A stretch of DNA of 64,000 bases from Vespa crabro (lineage: Eukaryota > Arthropoda > Insecta > Hymenoptera > Vespidae). Every line of letters starts with the position of its first letter. Position 1 is the first letter of the stretch. Where the stretch lies: positions 3,110,001 through 3,174,000 of the forward strand of contig NC_060963.1 in NCBI RefSeq assembly GCF_910589235.1, in the 5' to 3' direction. The notes beneath the pieces are model-generated. The model saw only the letters and a list, made by a program, of their open reading frames with translations, was not told where the DNA came from and did no database searches. The position numbers and the translations under genes were made by a program. Shown one piece after another: positions 49,008-61,028 of this stretch.

Positions 49008-52000
49008 ATGGCTAATATACCAGAAAGCGCATTGATTGCTGCTCAGAAAGCTGTGCAATTTGATAGAAATGGAGAATATAAACAAGCCCTATATTACTAC
49101 AAAGTAACAGTAAAATCTCTTGATGGATTATCCTTAGATGCTGCATATGATCAGAAGATTACAGATTATCGAGAAAGAATATCTGCGATTCAACAATTAA
49201 GTAAATATATTGTTACAAATAGAGATAATGATTTATATTTCAATTATTAAATAGCAAAGATATTAAATAGTGATTAATTTTAAACTATTAAACTTATAGT
49301 TAATGAGGAAGATGAATCACATGGTGCTATTAATCAACAAAAGTCTGATATTCACAGATGTGAATTTTTGATAAGTCAAGCACTTGATGCTGATGAAGCA
49401 GGGCTTAAAGATGTTGCTTTGAAATTATACACAGATGCTGCTGAATTGGGTCTTAGTGTAGTAAGTATATATTAATTATATTTTCTAGCAAAATATAATT
49501 CTACACAAGTGTATTTGTATCTGTTGTATACATTGTAGAAAATAACTACTTCTGAAATAAAAATAAAGTTAAATAATTTAATTCGACTTGCTCTTGAGAG
49601 AGCAGAATCTTTAAAAGGCATTAAAAAAAAAACTGATGATTTAGATGATATTATTAAATCACTTCAAAATTTACAACCTGTTCCTAATGATGATCCTTCA
49701 GATACAGTCTCATCATTACAATCTTCTACTACAAATGCAAGTAATTATATTATGATATATATAAAAAATTTATATGAAATATGCCTATTGAACAATGTAA
49801 CGTTCAGTATTTACAAGATAAATTTTTAGGACATCAAACAAAACCTTCACTGCACCGTGGAAGTAGTGCACATCTTAAAATAGCAAGTGGTAGTACCTCT
49901 TATACGGAAGAAGAAAAAAAAGTTTTACTTCATAGTTCTCATATAAATGATAAAGAATTTGTACCTTTTATGGATGTTGATTTATTGGAGAGATTTCAAT
50001 ATGCTATACCATTTACTGATAAAGATGGATTATTGGCATTAGCTCCTAAACAGAAAACAACTTTTGCAAGATGGTGCCGACCTGAAGAATTATTTTCTGA
50101 ACCTAAGATGTTGATGGGACATTATGTTGACTACTATAGCATTAAACAAACTGTCAGTTATATTAATTATATTAATATATACAATTATCTAACCATAATT
50201 TTTATTATATAAAAATATGATAATCATGATCATTATTTGCTTATATTTTAGGTCATATCAGATTGTTCATTTGTAGCTTCTCTTGCTGTAAGTGCGCAAT
50301 ATGAAAAGAGATTTGGTCGTAGGCTTATTACATCTATTATTTATCCAAAAAATAGGAATAATGAACCAGTGTACAATCCGTTTGGTAAGAAATTATTTAT
50401 GATGATTTTTATACATTTGTCATTTTTGAAAGAAATGGAAAAAAATAATGGTTTTATATTAGGAAAATACATGGTAAAATTACACATCAATGGCATTCCT
50501 CGCAAAGTAATAATAGATGATTTGTTACCTGTAAATCGACACAATCAGTTACTTTGCTCATATTCTAACAATCGCGGTGAGCTATGGGTATCTTTATTAG
50601 AGAAAGCATATATGAAAGTAATGGGTGGTTATGATTTTCCTGGATCTGGTAGTGTAAGTTTTTCTTTCTTTTGCTTAAAGTGATTGAATATAGCATATTG
50701 AAAATAACAGTGATATAATACTTAGGATATATTTGTTGGTTTTGCATAAATAATATTAAATATATATATACAATTCGTTTATAAAATATAAAAAATACAA
50801 TATTTTATAGAATATAGACTTACATGCTTTAACTGGTTGGATACCTGAGAGATATGCTATAAAACCAGATGATCCAGATTTTAATAAAGATGGTTTCTTT
50901 GAAACTCTAAGATTGAGATTGCATAAAGGTGACATGCTTGTCACAGTTGGTACAGGACAAATGTCAGATATTGAAGCAGAAAGAGCAGGTCTTGTCTCTA
51001 CTCATGCCTATGCAGTATTAGATGTTAGAGAAATAAATGTAAGTCTTATTTTAATTTATTTGTACAGATTTTAATATGTATATTATATAAATATAAAAAT
51101 GTTTTATATTTAAAAATTAGCTTATTAAAAATTTACATGTATTATTGGCATAATAATCATCTTGTTTAGGGAGTTAGACTTTTTCAATTGAAAAATCCAT
51201 GGTCGTATTTGAGGTGGAAAGGAAATTACTCAGAATTGGATACAATGCATTGGACTCGTGAATTAAGAGAAATATTGAATTATGATCCAGATTCTGCATC
51301 ACAATTGGATAATGGAGTTTTTTGGATTGATTATGACAGTATATGTCAGTTTTTTGTTGTCTTTCTTATCAACTGGAATCCTGGCTTATTTAAATATACT
51401 TACTGTATTCATCAGTGAGTTTAATCTAAATATAATTATTTTTTTGTAATGTTTTTAACATAATAAAATAAAATCTTATAATAATTCTTTTTTTCTATAG
51501 AATGTGGAATGCAGGAATTGGACCTGTAAAAGATGTGTATAATATAGGCGATAATCCACAATTTTTACTTGAAGTGCAAAGTAATACGACAGGAGCAGTA
51601 TGGATTCTCTTGACAAGACATATTACTGATATAGCTGATTTTCGAGAAAATAAAGAATATATCACAGTATTAATATACCGGAATGACGGTAAAAGAGTAT
51701 ATTACCCAGGTGAATAAGATAATTAAGAAACACGGAAAATGTATTTATGTTATGATATAATATGTTTTATAATATTAACATGTTATAAATTTTTTTTAGA
51801 TGATCCACCACCGTATATTCACGGAGTAAGAATAAATAGTCCACATTATCTTTGTAAAATAAAATTAGAAAATAACAGCGATACACGATACACTTTGGTT
51901 ATATCACAATATGAAAAAACACATACAATATATTACACTTTACGTGCGTATGCAACATGTCCTTTCAAATTATGGCAAATACCTCAGTTATATAAATATG

Positions 52001-52640
52001 AAAAGGAGGTAAATTATAATTTATTTCGAAAACATTATTTTCATATAGCAAAGATCACAATTTTACCTGTATATATATATTATATATATATATATAATAT
52101 CATAGAGAAGTAAATATCTCAGATTACAGATGGTCAGTGGAAAGGGATTTCTGCAGGGGGATGTTCCAATCACACAACTTATCCTAATAATCCATATTAT
52201 CAACTTGATCTGGAAAGTACTGGGGATAATAATTATGTATTAATTATTTTAAAAGGACCTAAAGAGTATCAAATAGGTTTTGACATTGTTATGGTAACTA
52301 TTAATAATCCAAATGCAGAGGTGTTCAAATCAAAAAATTCTGGTTCATTTCGGTTAGTATATTTAACAAAAAGTGATACTATTTTCCACATTATTATTCC
52401 GAAAGAATAGTTAATATAGAATAAGAATAGTAAATATAGAATTTTAAGTTTTTTTTTGTTATTTCCGGGAAGTATTAAAATATATTTCATTTTAGGCCAG
52501 GATTTGTTTATTTAGAATTAGAAAGAGTACCAGCTGGAATGTATCATATTATTCCATCTACGTATCTGCCAGGACAAGAAGGCCCATTCTTTTTGATATG
52601 TAAATCATCTTGCAATTTATTTCTTCGTCGAATTCAGTAA
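49008..52640 (+). CDS. CAPN7: Calpain-7 (PalB-type cysteine protease with MIT domains)
   Basis: Cytosolic cysteine protease that binds ESCRT-III (IST1/CHMP1) through MIT domains and acts in endosomal sorting and cytokinesis. Twelve exons: 49008-49200, 49300-49460, 49539-49740, 49830-50152, 50252-50384, 50463-50653, 50811-51038, 51170-51414, 51501-51709, 51800-52008, 52123-52352, 52496-52640; 822 residues (human 813). Two MIT domains lie at about 1-70 (ALIAAQKAVQFDRNGEYKQA) and 85-160 (CEFLISQALDADEAGLKDVA). The papain-like core keeps the triad: Cys298 in VISDCSFVASL, His466 in THAYAVLD and Asn486 in LKNPWS. Two C2-like domains follow (WNAGIGPVKDVYNIGDNPQF; GQWKGISAGGCSNHTTYPNN). No EF hands, as expected for this atypical calpain. 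The exon 4 start could also be a few codons upstream. Confidence 0.96.
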
Positions 52641-54749
52641 TTAGTCATTGTAAAAATATATTTGTTGAAAAATGGATTTCATTCTGTTTATTCAACATTA
52701 TCTATTAATAGATGCAAGTGATATTTCAATCATAAAAAAGCTTATATAGGTAATAATTTTATTGCACGATGTTATTGGACTTATCTGCTTGCGTCTCATC
52801 TATTATTATAAAAAAATAAAATAAAGAAAAAACAGAAGAAAGAAGAAACAGTGTGTTGCAAAATACCTCTATTTTATAATTCAAAGTACAAACAAAAATA
52901 AGAATAAATTATCAATATCTATATTTTGATATTTAGAAATCATGGCACTTAAATTATATATGAAAAAGAAATTATTTTATATATTTATGTTTACTAATAA
53001 ATCTTACATATTGTTGTGAAATATAATATCTAAATTTTATAATCCTTATTAGACCTGTAATTATAGTCGTATAATGTATACATTAGGATAATATCAATTT
53101 GTCAGTGAGCAAATTTATGTAGAAAGGTATTTTTTAATGAAAATTGTAATTAAAAATTGTAAGACATTTTATTTCTCTAGTAAAATCAACTCTATTACTC
53201 TATAATACAATACAAAATACTACATTTCATAAGTTCATACAGTTTAGCAATATCAATGTTAATACGCAGTAAAATTCTTTTTTTGCCTGGTAAATTGTTT
53301 CATTTTATTTTCATATGCAAAATTTATAATTATTTTATATGTGATACTGTGTTATTGAATTAAATATATTTTTATCACATGTTTATAAAAATCAATGTTA
53401 ATATTCCTATTTATTTTATTGCAATGTTTTTGTTATTTTATTAACATAGCTTGGATATATCATATTATTAAATAATATGTTGAGATGTAATGTATATTTA
53501 CATGATTATTGAAAAATATAAGTTACAAAAGAATATAAATAATTATACAAAAATATACATTGAATGATTAACATGATTGTACCAAATAACAGAAATGTTA
53601 TGATTGTTAAAAAAAAGTATAATCAATGGAAATTTGACTATATATTAAAATGGATGGATATATATGTTGTTTTTTCATAAGTTTTCAGTGCATACACAGA
53701 AGGCACTATTGTGTGGGTTAAAAAAATGACATTATCTTATTTACCTTCATGTAATTTTTTTTGTTTTTTTTTTTGCTGTTGTAAACATGATATGCAGTGT
53801 ATTTTGGGTTTTTGATTCAGTTATGGTTTTAGTGGATGTAAAAGTTTCTCATATACTGAAGATAAATAGTTATCATATATAATAAGTGTACTTCCAAAAC
53901 TATTATAATGAAGTAATAGCACATGAGTTTTTCTTAAACTCTCTAATATTTTGTATATGGAAATATATAAATTACAAGTTTGGACATGTTTGAATTATTT
54001 TATAAATATTGCATTATTACGTTAGACAAATATAATTAAACTTTGAACTGTTGGACGTTTTTCAAAATCTTCAGTACTGATGTACAGTTACTACAATTTT
54101 CAATCCTTATATTATACTTATATAATATTTTAATGTTATTATATAATAATATGACAAATTTTATATTCAAATTAAGATTAGAATGACTTATCTAATGGTT
54201 TTAAAATATTTTGGCTTAATTTATCCAAAATATATGTTTTACTGTATTAATGAGATTACATATACAATTGTAATATTATCGCAGAAAATATATGCATACT
54301 TCATTGTATGCAACCTACAAATTATATTTTTGAATATTTTTTTGTTAGAAAAAGCAGTTATAAATTTTCTAATGATTTTCTTTTTGTTTTTATACTGCAA
54401 TAATTTATTAATTTAAATATTTTCTTTTTATATGAGGCATATAATGGTAATTAGTTCCAAAAGATCTTTTCTATAGTTATAATAATTTTTCTCATTTAAT
54501 ATTCGAATAATTATAAAATTGTATATAAACCATCTATTGTATATTATGTTAAAATTTTCAAAAGTGACATGTATCTACGCATGTTGCGTATATATGTATA
54601 TAATGCACCGAAAACTTAACCTCAATGATTTTTGTATTAGTTAAATTTTTACTGGAAAAGAACAAATTTGTTATATCAAGATTAAAGATTGTGTAACTTT
54701 ACTAAGGTATTAAAGAGTAAACAATTAAAATATGTTTATATCTCTGTCT
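52641..54749. other. Convergent 3' region of calpain-7 and Ptpmeg
   Basis: About 2.1 kb between facing stop codons, the longest such gap here. AATAAA copies near 52814 could end calpain-7. The rest is AT-rich with no acceptable frame; a 77-codon hydrophobic ORF at 54183-54416 is compositional. Confidence 0.5.
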
Positions 54750-57720
54750 TCATCTACTGAATTCTGGTAGTGGTTTAGCTATACCCTCGTTGTAAGCTTT
54801 GTGAACTGCTTCACATACAAATCTATATTGACTCTGCAATCAATAATAGCAATACTATGAAATATCATTGCACCTATAGGTGCAAATGATAATAATATTA
54901 TTTTTACAATAATACTAAAACAATAAAAATGTTTCTTAACAAATAAAATGTTTCCATGTTTCAATGTTAAATACAAAATATATTTTAAGTAATATAACAA
55001 AATATATATATATATATATGTATATATATACATGTATATATATATATATATACATAACTTACAGCATTCTGGATCATCATTGCTCTTTGATCGCGCATAG
55101 AACGTACAATATCCAATGGATACACTGGTTGATTGGCTTCGATAAGGCATAATGCAGTTTCCATTAATACTAAAACTCCTGTTCTGCCTATTCCAGCAGA
55201 ACAATGTACAACAGCTGGTTCTACTATGCCTGTACGTGCTGCTCTAACTTTTTCTGTAAATGTAGTAAATTGTTTCCAATCACTGGGTACACCATGATCT
55301 GGCCAGCTGCAATATTGCATATGTGTTATATCTCTTTCTTCTCCAGTCTGCAAATTACAAAACAATATAATAATTTCTGAATTTCTTCCTCCTAAAAGAA
55401 ATAATAAAGACTTTACTTACATTAATGTCTCTAAGTATAAATTCACGAAAAATGAATGTATCTTCTACATTTTCCACCGTACATTTAAGTGTGAGATTTC
55501 TAAAACTAAGAGTTTCATTCAAAGCAGGCCAATATTGATGACATTTTGCTCGACCTCGTTCAACTAAAGTTGTTAGCATTACAACGAGAGTACTACCAGC
55601 TTCTAAAACCATTTGCCAGAAATCTGCAACGGTGGTTGACAAAGGCCCTTGCGTAGCGATATATCTGTTAATAATACCTGATCCTGGTATTTCCATATTT
55701 ACATAATTAGCATTGATGTAATCGCCATTTGCTGATCCCATTAAAATGACTCTCGTAACATCATCTATGAGGCATAATCACATAGTCTTGATCATTTATC
55801 ACAACGTTTACATACAATAATTATAATGTTTTATATAAGGTAATGCACATACAAACAAAGAAACATTTTAATATCGATTAATATATCTTGCATCCGTCAT
55901 ACATACATGGTGAAATGTCGCGATAACGATTTTTGTTCTGATTTTCTGGTTTTTTAGATTCGAGAGAAGTCAATTCAGGATTTTTTCTATATAACTGTTC
56001 ATATTGTGCAATTAAGGCTCCACTAGCCAGACCATCGGCAAGAAGCAACATCGATTGCGCTAAAGCATCAGAACCAACGGCTGCATGTGGTGCATCAGGT
56101 ACATACCTTATAACATATAACGAAAACAAATTTGATTGAAAATAGTAATTAAGATTAGTTAATGCATATATTGGATACCTGTAAGGAGGTTCTTCTTCAG
56201 ATGTTTCATCGGTTCCAGCTAATGCGTTATACAATGCATTGGGTCTAACTGTTAATGTAAGTTCTCCTGTTCCAGAGTCACGTGACTGACGAATCAAATT
56301 AACAACATGTTCGTGTAGTAAGCCATTTACATCAATGCCATTAATAAAAACAACCTAGACATAATATTCATTAAATAAATTATTTATCAATACAATATTT
56401 GATAAAAAAAATTGTTATTATGAATTTTAACTTGATCTCCTTCATTCAACTTGGGATAACAACGATCAGCAGGCGTATTTGGTGCAACTCGAGATACTAA
56501 AATAGGCATATCAAGGTCTAATCCACCCTTTACATTAAATCCGAAACGACCTTGTTCGTCGGGTGTCAATGTTATTGTAACCAATCCATCCTCCAATATC
56601 TATAATTGTTACATTTGTTTTATCATCAAATTTGATTGAATATATCCAATATAATTCTTTATCTAATTTATTCACCTGTGGAGGTGGCGAACTTGTTGGT
56701 TCACTGTAGTCAGGAAGATCATAAATATTTTTTTCAATAATTGTATCATCATCTGCATAACTAAGTACCCGAGATCCTAACATTGGAGAAAATGCATTAT
56801 TCTGTGTATGAGTTCCTGTTAAATCTTCTCGAAGAGACAAAAAACCACCTTCACTGTAAATTAAGATAAATTATAATAAAAAAAATAAGAAAATAAAATA
56901 AAAGAAGAGAAAAAGCATTTCTAACTCATCACTTTGGTTCCCTTCACCCCATGCTTGTCGAGGTTCACGAGCACCTAGAGATTGCACCTTATTATCATAA
57001 GGACGAGGCGGCCTACCAGGAGGTATTATAACTTTCCCTTTATCTTCAATAATAGGAGCTGTTGTAACCCCATGTACTAAACGTTTACTTGGTGATCTAT
57101 AGAATGGTTAAAAAAAATATATCTTAGTTTTAAGGATAATTAAGATGATTACGATTTGTATTAATTGTTTTATATGTATTACCTAATAAATGTTCTTTCA
57201 ACTCGTGCTCGATGTTTTCCATCTTCAACAGTTTGAAATTCTGTACGTCCTGAATAAGTAAATCTACTACTTAATGTAAGTGGAAACCGTCTTGGCCGTA
57301 ATTTTGGACTGTGAAGTCTGAAGAATGTATGATGTTCGACACAAGCTTTCCATAAATTTTTAGAACTACGATAAGTCTGCATATTGAAACCTAATAAAGT
57401 ATCATAGTTTTCAGACTGTAAACAAAATAACATATTTTATTACATATTTAATACTTAATATATAAAGTAATAATAATTATTCACATTAAATCCAGTTTGC
57501 AGAAATTTTTGAAATATACCTGTTCTCTTCTAAGTTGAATAAAAAATTGTTTACGTTTGAAAGAAATTTTTACAATTTTAGACCATGAGAATACATTAAT
57601 TTTTATGCCATTTTGGAATACTACTAATCCTATTGACGTAACACCTAGTTGTATTTCTTTATTTGTTGAATCCTGAGAAAATATAATCATTATATTATTA
57701 TCATTAGATTAGATCATTAA

Positions 57721-57751
<31 letters not shown>

Positions 57752-59095
57752 GAGATATTTATATATGATTATAGAATATATACTAATAAGTTACACCAAC
57801 CCTTGCTTTATGTAATTCTACTCCATACATATCAAGCCGTTTAGCATGATCCAAAAAATTAAATTCTGCATCAGCTGGTAGCTGACCTCTGCAAATAAAA
57901 AATGCATATAAAATAGAAATAACAGAATAGGTATTTTTATAGAATCAATTATTTCTCAAATCAATTAAATATTTTATGATATAAATGTACATAAAAAAAA
58001 AGAAAATAAAAAGAAAATAATTAATCATTTATGTACTTATGAAGTTTATGTAATTCCGCTATTTTTTTCTCCATTTCTTCTGTTTGCCCTGGTATTAATT
58101 GTAAATGTGAAAGATATCCAGGTCCATGTTCATCTGGATGATAATCGCCTAATTCTGCTGCAAGTTGCATTAAAAATAATATTTAAATGTTACTTTTTTT
58201 ATTTGTTTATTTGAATATATATTAAAGTAGATTTATTGTAAAGAAACCAAATATACTTACATTGAACAGTATAACTTGCTATAAGACATGCAGTACTTGG
58301 TGGTACTTGTAATTTTCCTAGAAGAATATCTTTCCGTATTTGTAAATAAAATTGATATCTAGTATATTCTTCTTGCAGCTTACTAGGATCTGATACATAA
58401 AATTTTACTCTAAAAAAAAATTGTCCACCTAAAATACATAACTGTTTTCAGTTTCTATATAATTCATACTTCTTTCAGTTCACATATAATTTATTAATAT
58501 TAACTACTTCATGTGTCAGTACTTTTGTTAATGTATAACAGGATGTAAAAATTATCATCAAACAAAACATATTACTATAATCAAATGTTAAGTATAGAAT
58601 TATGATCTTTACCCTTACTTCTTATCTGCTTCTTCATTGGTTTTGTAGGGTCTAACCATCTCTACAATGATAAGGAATGATATCTGAAGTAGAATATTTA
58701 TGATACATGTTTGTCAAAAAGATATTTAAGAATTTACCATCGTATCAGGTGTGGTTGTTGTTGTTGTAGTACCATTTTCTGAATATTGTAGGCCAAAATA
58801 ATCTTTCTCCACAAGTTCTAAGTGATGGAATACTAAATCTAATAAAGTTTGTCCTTTTGCCCTCTTCTACAAATTATTAATCTTAATAATCTAATGTTTT
58901 GTAAATTTTCGAATTATAAAAATAATAGAAAAATAATGAACTTACATCCAGTTGAAATGTATGCTGAGAATCATCAAGAAAAATAACAGTTGCGGATAAA
59001 GACTTTAATCTACGATTTCGTGCTAATTCAGCACCACGAACATGGTAGCTCCCACTGGAGCCACTCAGTGCTCTACGGGATACACTTTCAATCAT
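54750..59095 (-). CDS. Ptpmeg: Ptpmeg: FERM-PDZ protein tyrosine phosphatase (PTPN4/PTPN3 type)
   Basis: Cytoplasmic, membrane-cortex tyrosine phosphatase; the fly orthologue shapes axon projections. Sixteen exons: 58946-59095, 58738-58866, 58619-58661, 58261-58428, 58037-58157, 57801-57888, 57520-57672, 57183-57415, 56926-57096, 56676-56853, 56432-56599, 56179-56354, 55907-56106, 55421-55764, 55063-55347, 54750-54833; 896 residues. FERM domain: YHVRGAELARNRRLKSLSAT at the start, FRVKFYVSDPSKLQEEYTRY, VQSELGDYHP and KNLWKACVEHHTFFRL. PDZ domain at ~479-560: GRFGFNVKGGLDLDMPILVS, VVFINGIDVNGL. The PTP domain has NRYRDISPYD, WPDHG (Asp ~791), HCSAGIGRTG (Cys ~823) and MRDQRAMM; it looks active. 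A 5' UTR exon ending at a GTAAGT donor (59575) is likely. The start is the first Met before the conserved MIESVSRRAL. Confidence 0.95.
54998..55052. repeat. TA-rich microsatellite in a Ptpmeg intron
   Basis: TA runs interrupted by a few TG/AC pairs just downstream (minus strand) of the exon ending at 55063. Confidence 0.75.
57718..57750. repeat. (ATT)n microsatellite in a Ptpmeg intron
   Basis: About ten ATT units between the exons ending at 57672 and starting at 57801. Confidence 0.8.
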
Positions 59096-60560
59096 TTCAA
59101 TAATTTGAATACGTGTCAGCCACCTTCTTGACACCACTTTTGTGCTATACCACCTACCTATATTACAAAATATTTTTATCAATAACATTTTTTATAATTT
59201 TCATCAATTATATATTTTTTTTTTTCTTTTTTATAGAAATTATTATGTTCCATAAATATATATACATTACATTCTCTAAACATAGTCAAAGAAGAATATT
59301 TATGAAAATTCTACGTTTATATTCCAACAAGATTACATAAGCAAATTGATGCCAACCATGTGCCAGAATAATGTAGAATATAGTATTCCGAAAATAGGTT
59401 TGTGGAAAAAAGAAAATACTTGAATGAGAAATTAAAAAATTATTTCAAATAAAAGTACAAATATTTAAATATAAAACTTGACAAATTTAAATATACAATA
59501 CTTACAATCTATACAAACAATATGATTTTTGTTATTAATAATTCGATAAATAAATAATACAAATTTGTACTTACATTCATCATACGCTGTGATACACTCA
59601 AAACCGTTTATTAGATATGATTAATTGCACAATATAAAAGAATTGTCTTTGATTTATAAGGGCTAGAATGAACCACAGTGGTGCATAAATTTTTTTCTAA
59701 TAATCATTGGAATTTTGACTGAAACTTTTTTTCTTTTTAACCCTTTTCTCATATTTCTATATTTAAGGCTACTTTTTTCTTATGATTAATCACTTATCAT
59801 CTATAAAAATAAGAAAAAATATTATTGTAGCACAATATACTCAATACGGATTATTTCGATCACTGAGAAAATTGTTTGAAAATTAAATACGATTCCACAA
59901 TATTTGTTTCACTTTACTCACACTTTGATTCGTATAATATCAATGAACAATTGAAAGAAACAATTATATTTATTAGGTTATTATTGTCATGAATATTTCC
60001 TAAGTTTTATCATTATTAAAGTAATATACGCATTATTGGCATAAACAGTTTACATAAAATCACCTATTTCAAGAGTTTTGTACTTAACAGGTTATAACAT
60101 TATTTTTGTAAAAAGAGACGTTTCACCCTTGATATAAAACTATCAAGAGATAGAAGTTTATAAGTAAATCGTAACATATACGTATATATTGTATAAATAA
60201 TCAGCCATAGTTGCCATAAACTTAGAAAAATTATAGAAATGAAAAAGAATTAAATGTACCTTTGTACATTTTACGAAAGTTAGATAATGTGGGTCAATTT
60301 TTTCTTTATTTCCAATAATAGACGTACAGTTAACACGATTGATTCTTTTAGTAACTCTACGTTCATTGGTTAATTTCGTTGGAAGAAAGATAAAATTCTC
60401 CAACCATTTTCAATATTGTTCATATGCCTTACGTATTAATACAATATATAAATACAATATATAAATATAAATTTTTATTTAAAATATTTCTAATTAAACA
60501 TTAAGCATTTTCAATTAAAAAATAAACAATTGCATTATTAATAATTTTAATATAGTATAA
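59096..60560. other. Upstream region of Ptpmeg
   Basis: AT-rich 5' region. A likely Ptpmeg noncoding exon ends at a GTAAGT donor (minus strand, about 59573-59575). A 55-codon open stretch on the minus strand at 60158-60403 ends at a GTACAT donor-like site but has no ATG and no recognised similarity. Confidence 0.4.
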
Positions 60561-61028
60561 AAGGTCGAATATTTTGTTGAAATTTGCTTGAATCTCATTG
60601 GTCCTTTAGTTCACAGAAAGTAAAAGCCAATCGTAGATCGACCTCGATCAACCAATGAGAATGGCTGATAATCGGCATTATTTTACCGTTTTTCACCGTT
60701 GAGAATATGAGAGAGGGGGGTAGAATCACGGTTTCTAAACCATAAAACAGACACTACGCACAAAATTATTCCCGCCGCGTGGCTCGTAGTTCGTGGATCG
60801 TAATTTTGCGGTTTGGTTATAAATCCCGCCATATCCGCGTTGATAGACGAAATTTAATAGCATTTCGGGTTTACAAGAAATGAAAAAGAAAATGTAATAG
60901 AAATCATATATTTAATATTGTCTGAATGTTTCGTTGTTCATTGTTATCGCTACAAGCCATCATTGTAATTTTATGTCGAATTGATTTCGTTACAGCGTGT
61001 GCAACATTTAGCAAGTTGAAAACAAGAT
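60561..61028 (+). promoter_or_regulatory. SPT16 promoter with CCAAT boxes and E2F-like sites
   Basis: Least AT-rich intergenic segment of the window. CCAAT boxes occur at 60597-60601 (inverted), 60627-60631 and 60652-60656, spaced about 25-30 bases. E2F-like TTCCCGCC (60769-60776) and ATCCCGCC (60823-60830) follow, with several CpGs. This matches the architecture of cell-cycle promoters; which sites are used is inference. Confidence 0.6.

Noticed and set aside
60158..60403. Minus-strand open stretch reading TKLTNERRVTKRINRVNCTS
   Set aside because: Looks protein-like and ends near a donor-like GTACAT, but has no ATG, an upstream in-frame stop and no acceptor, and resembles no family I know.
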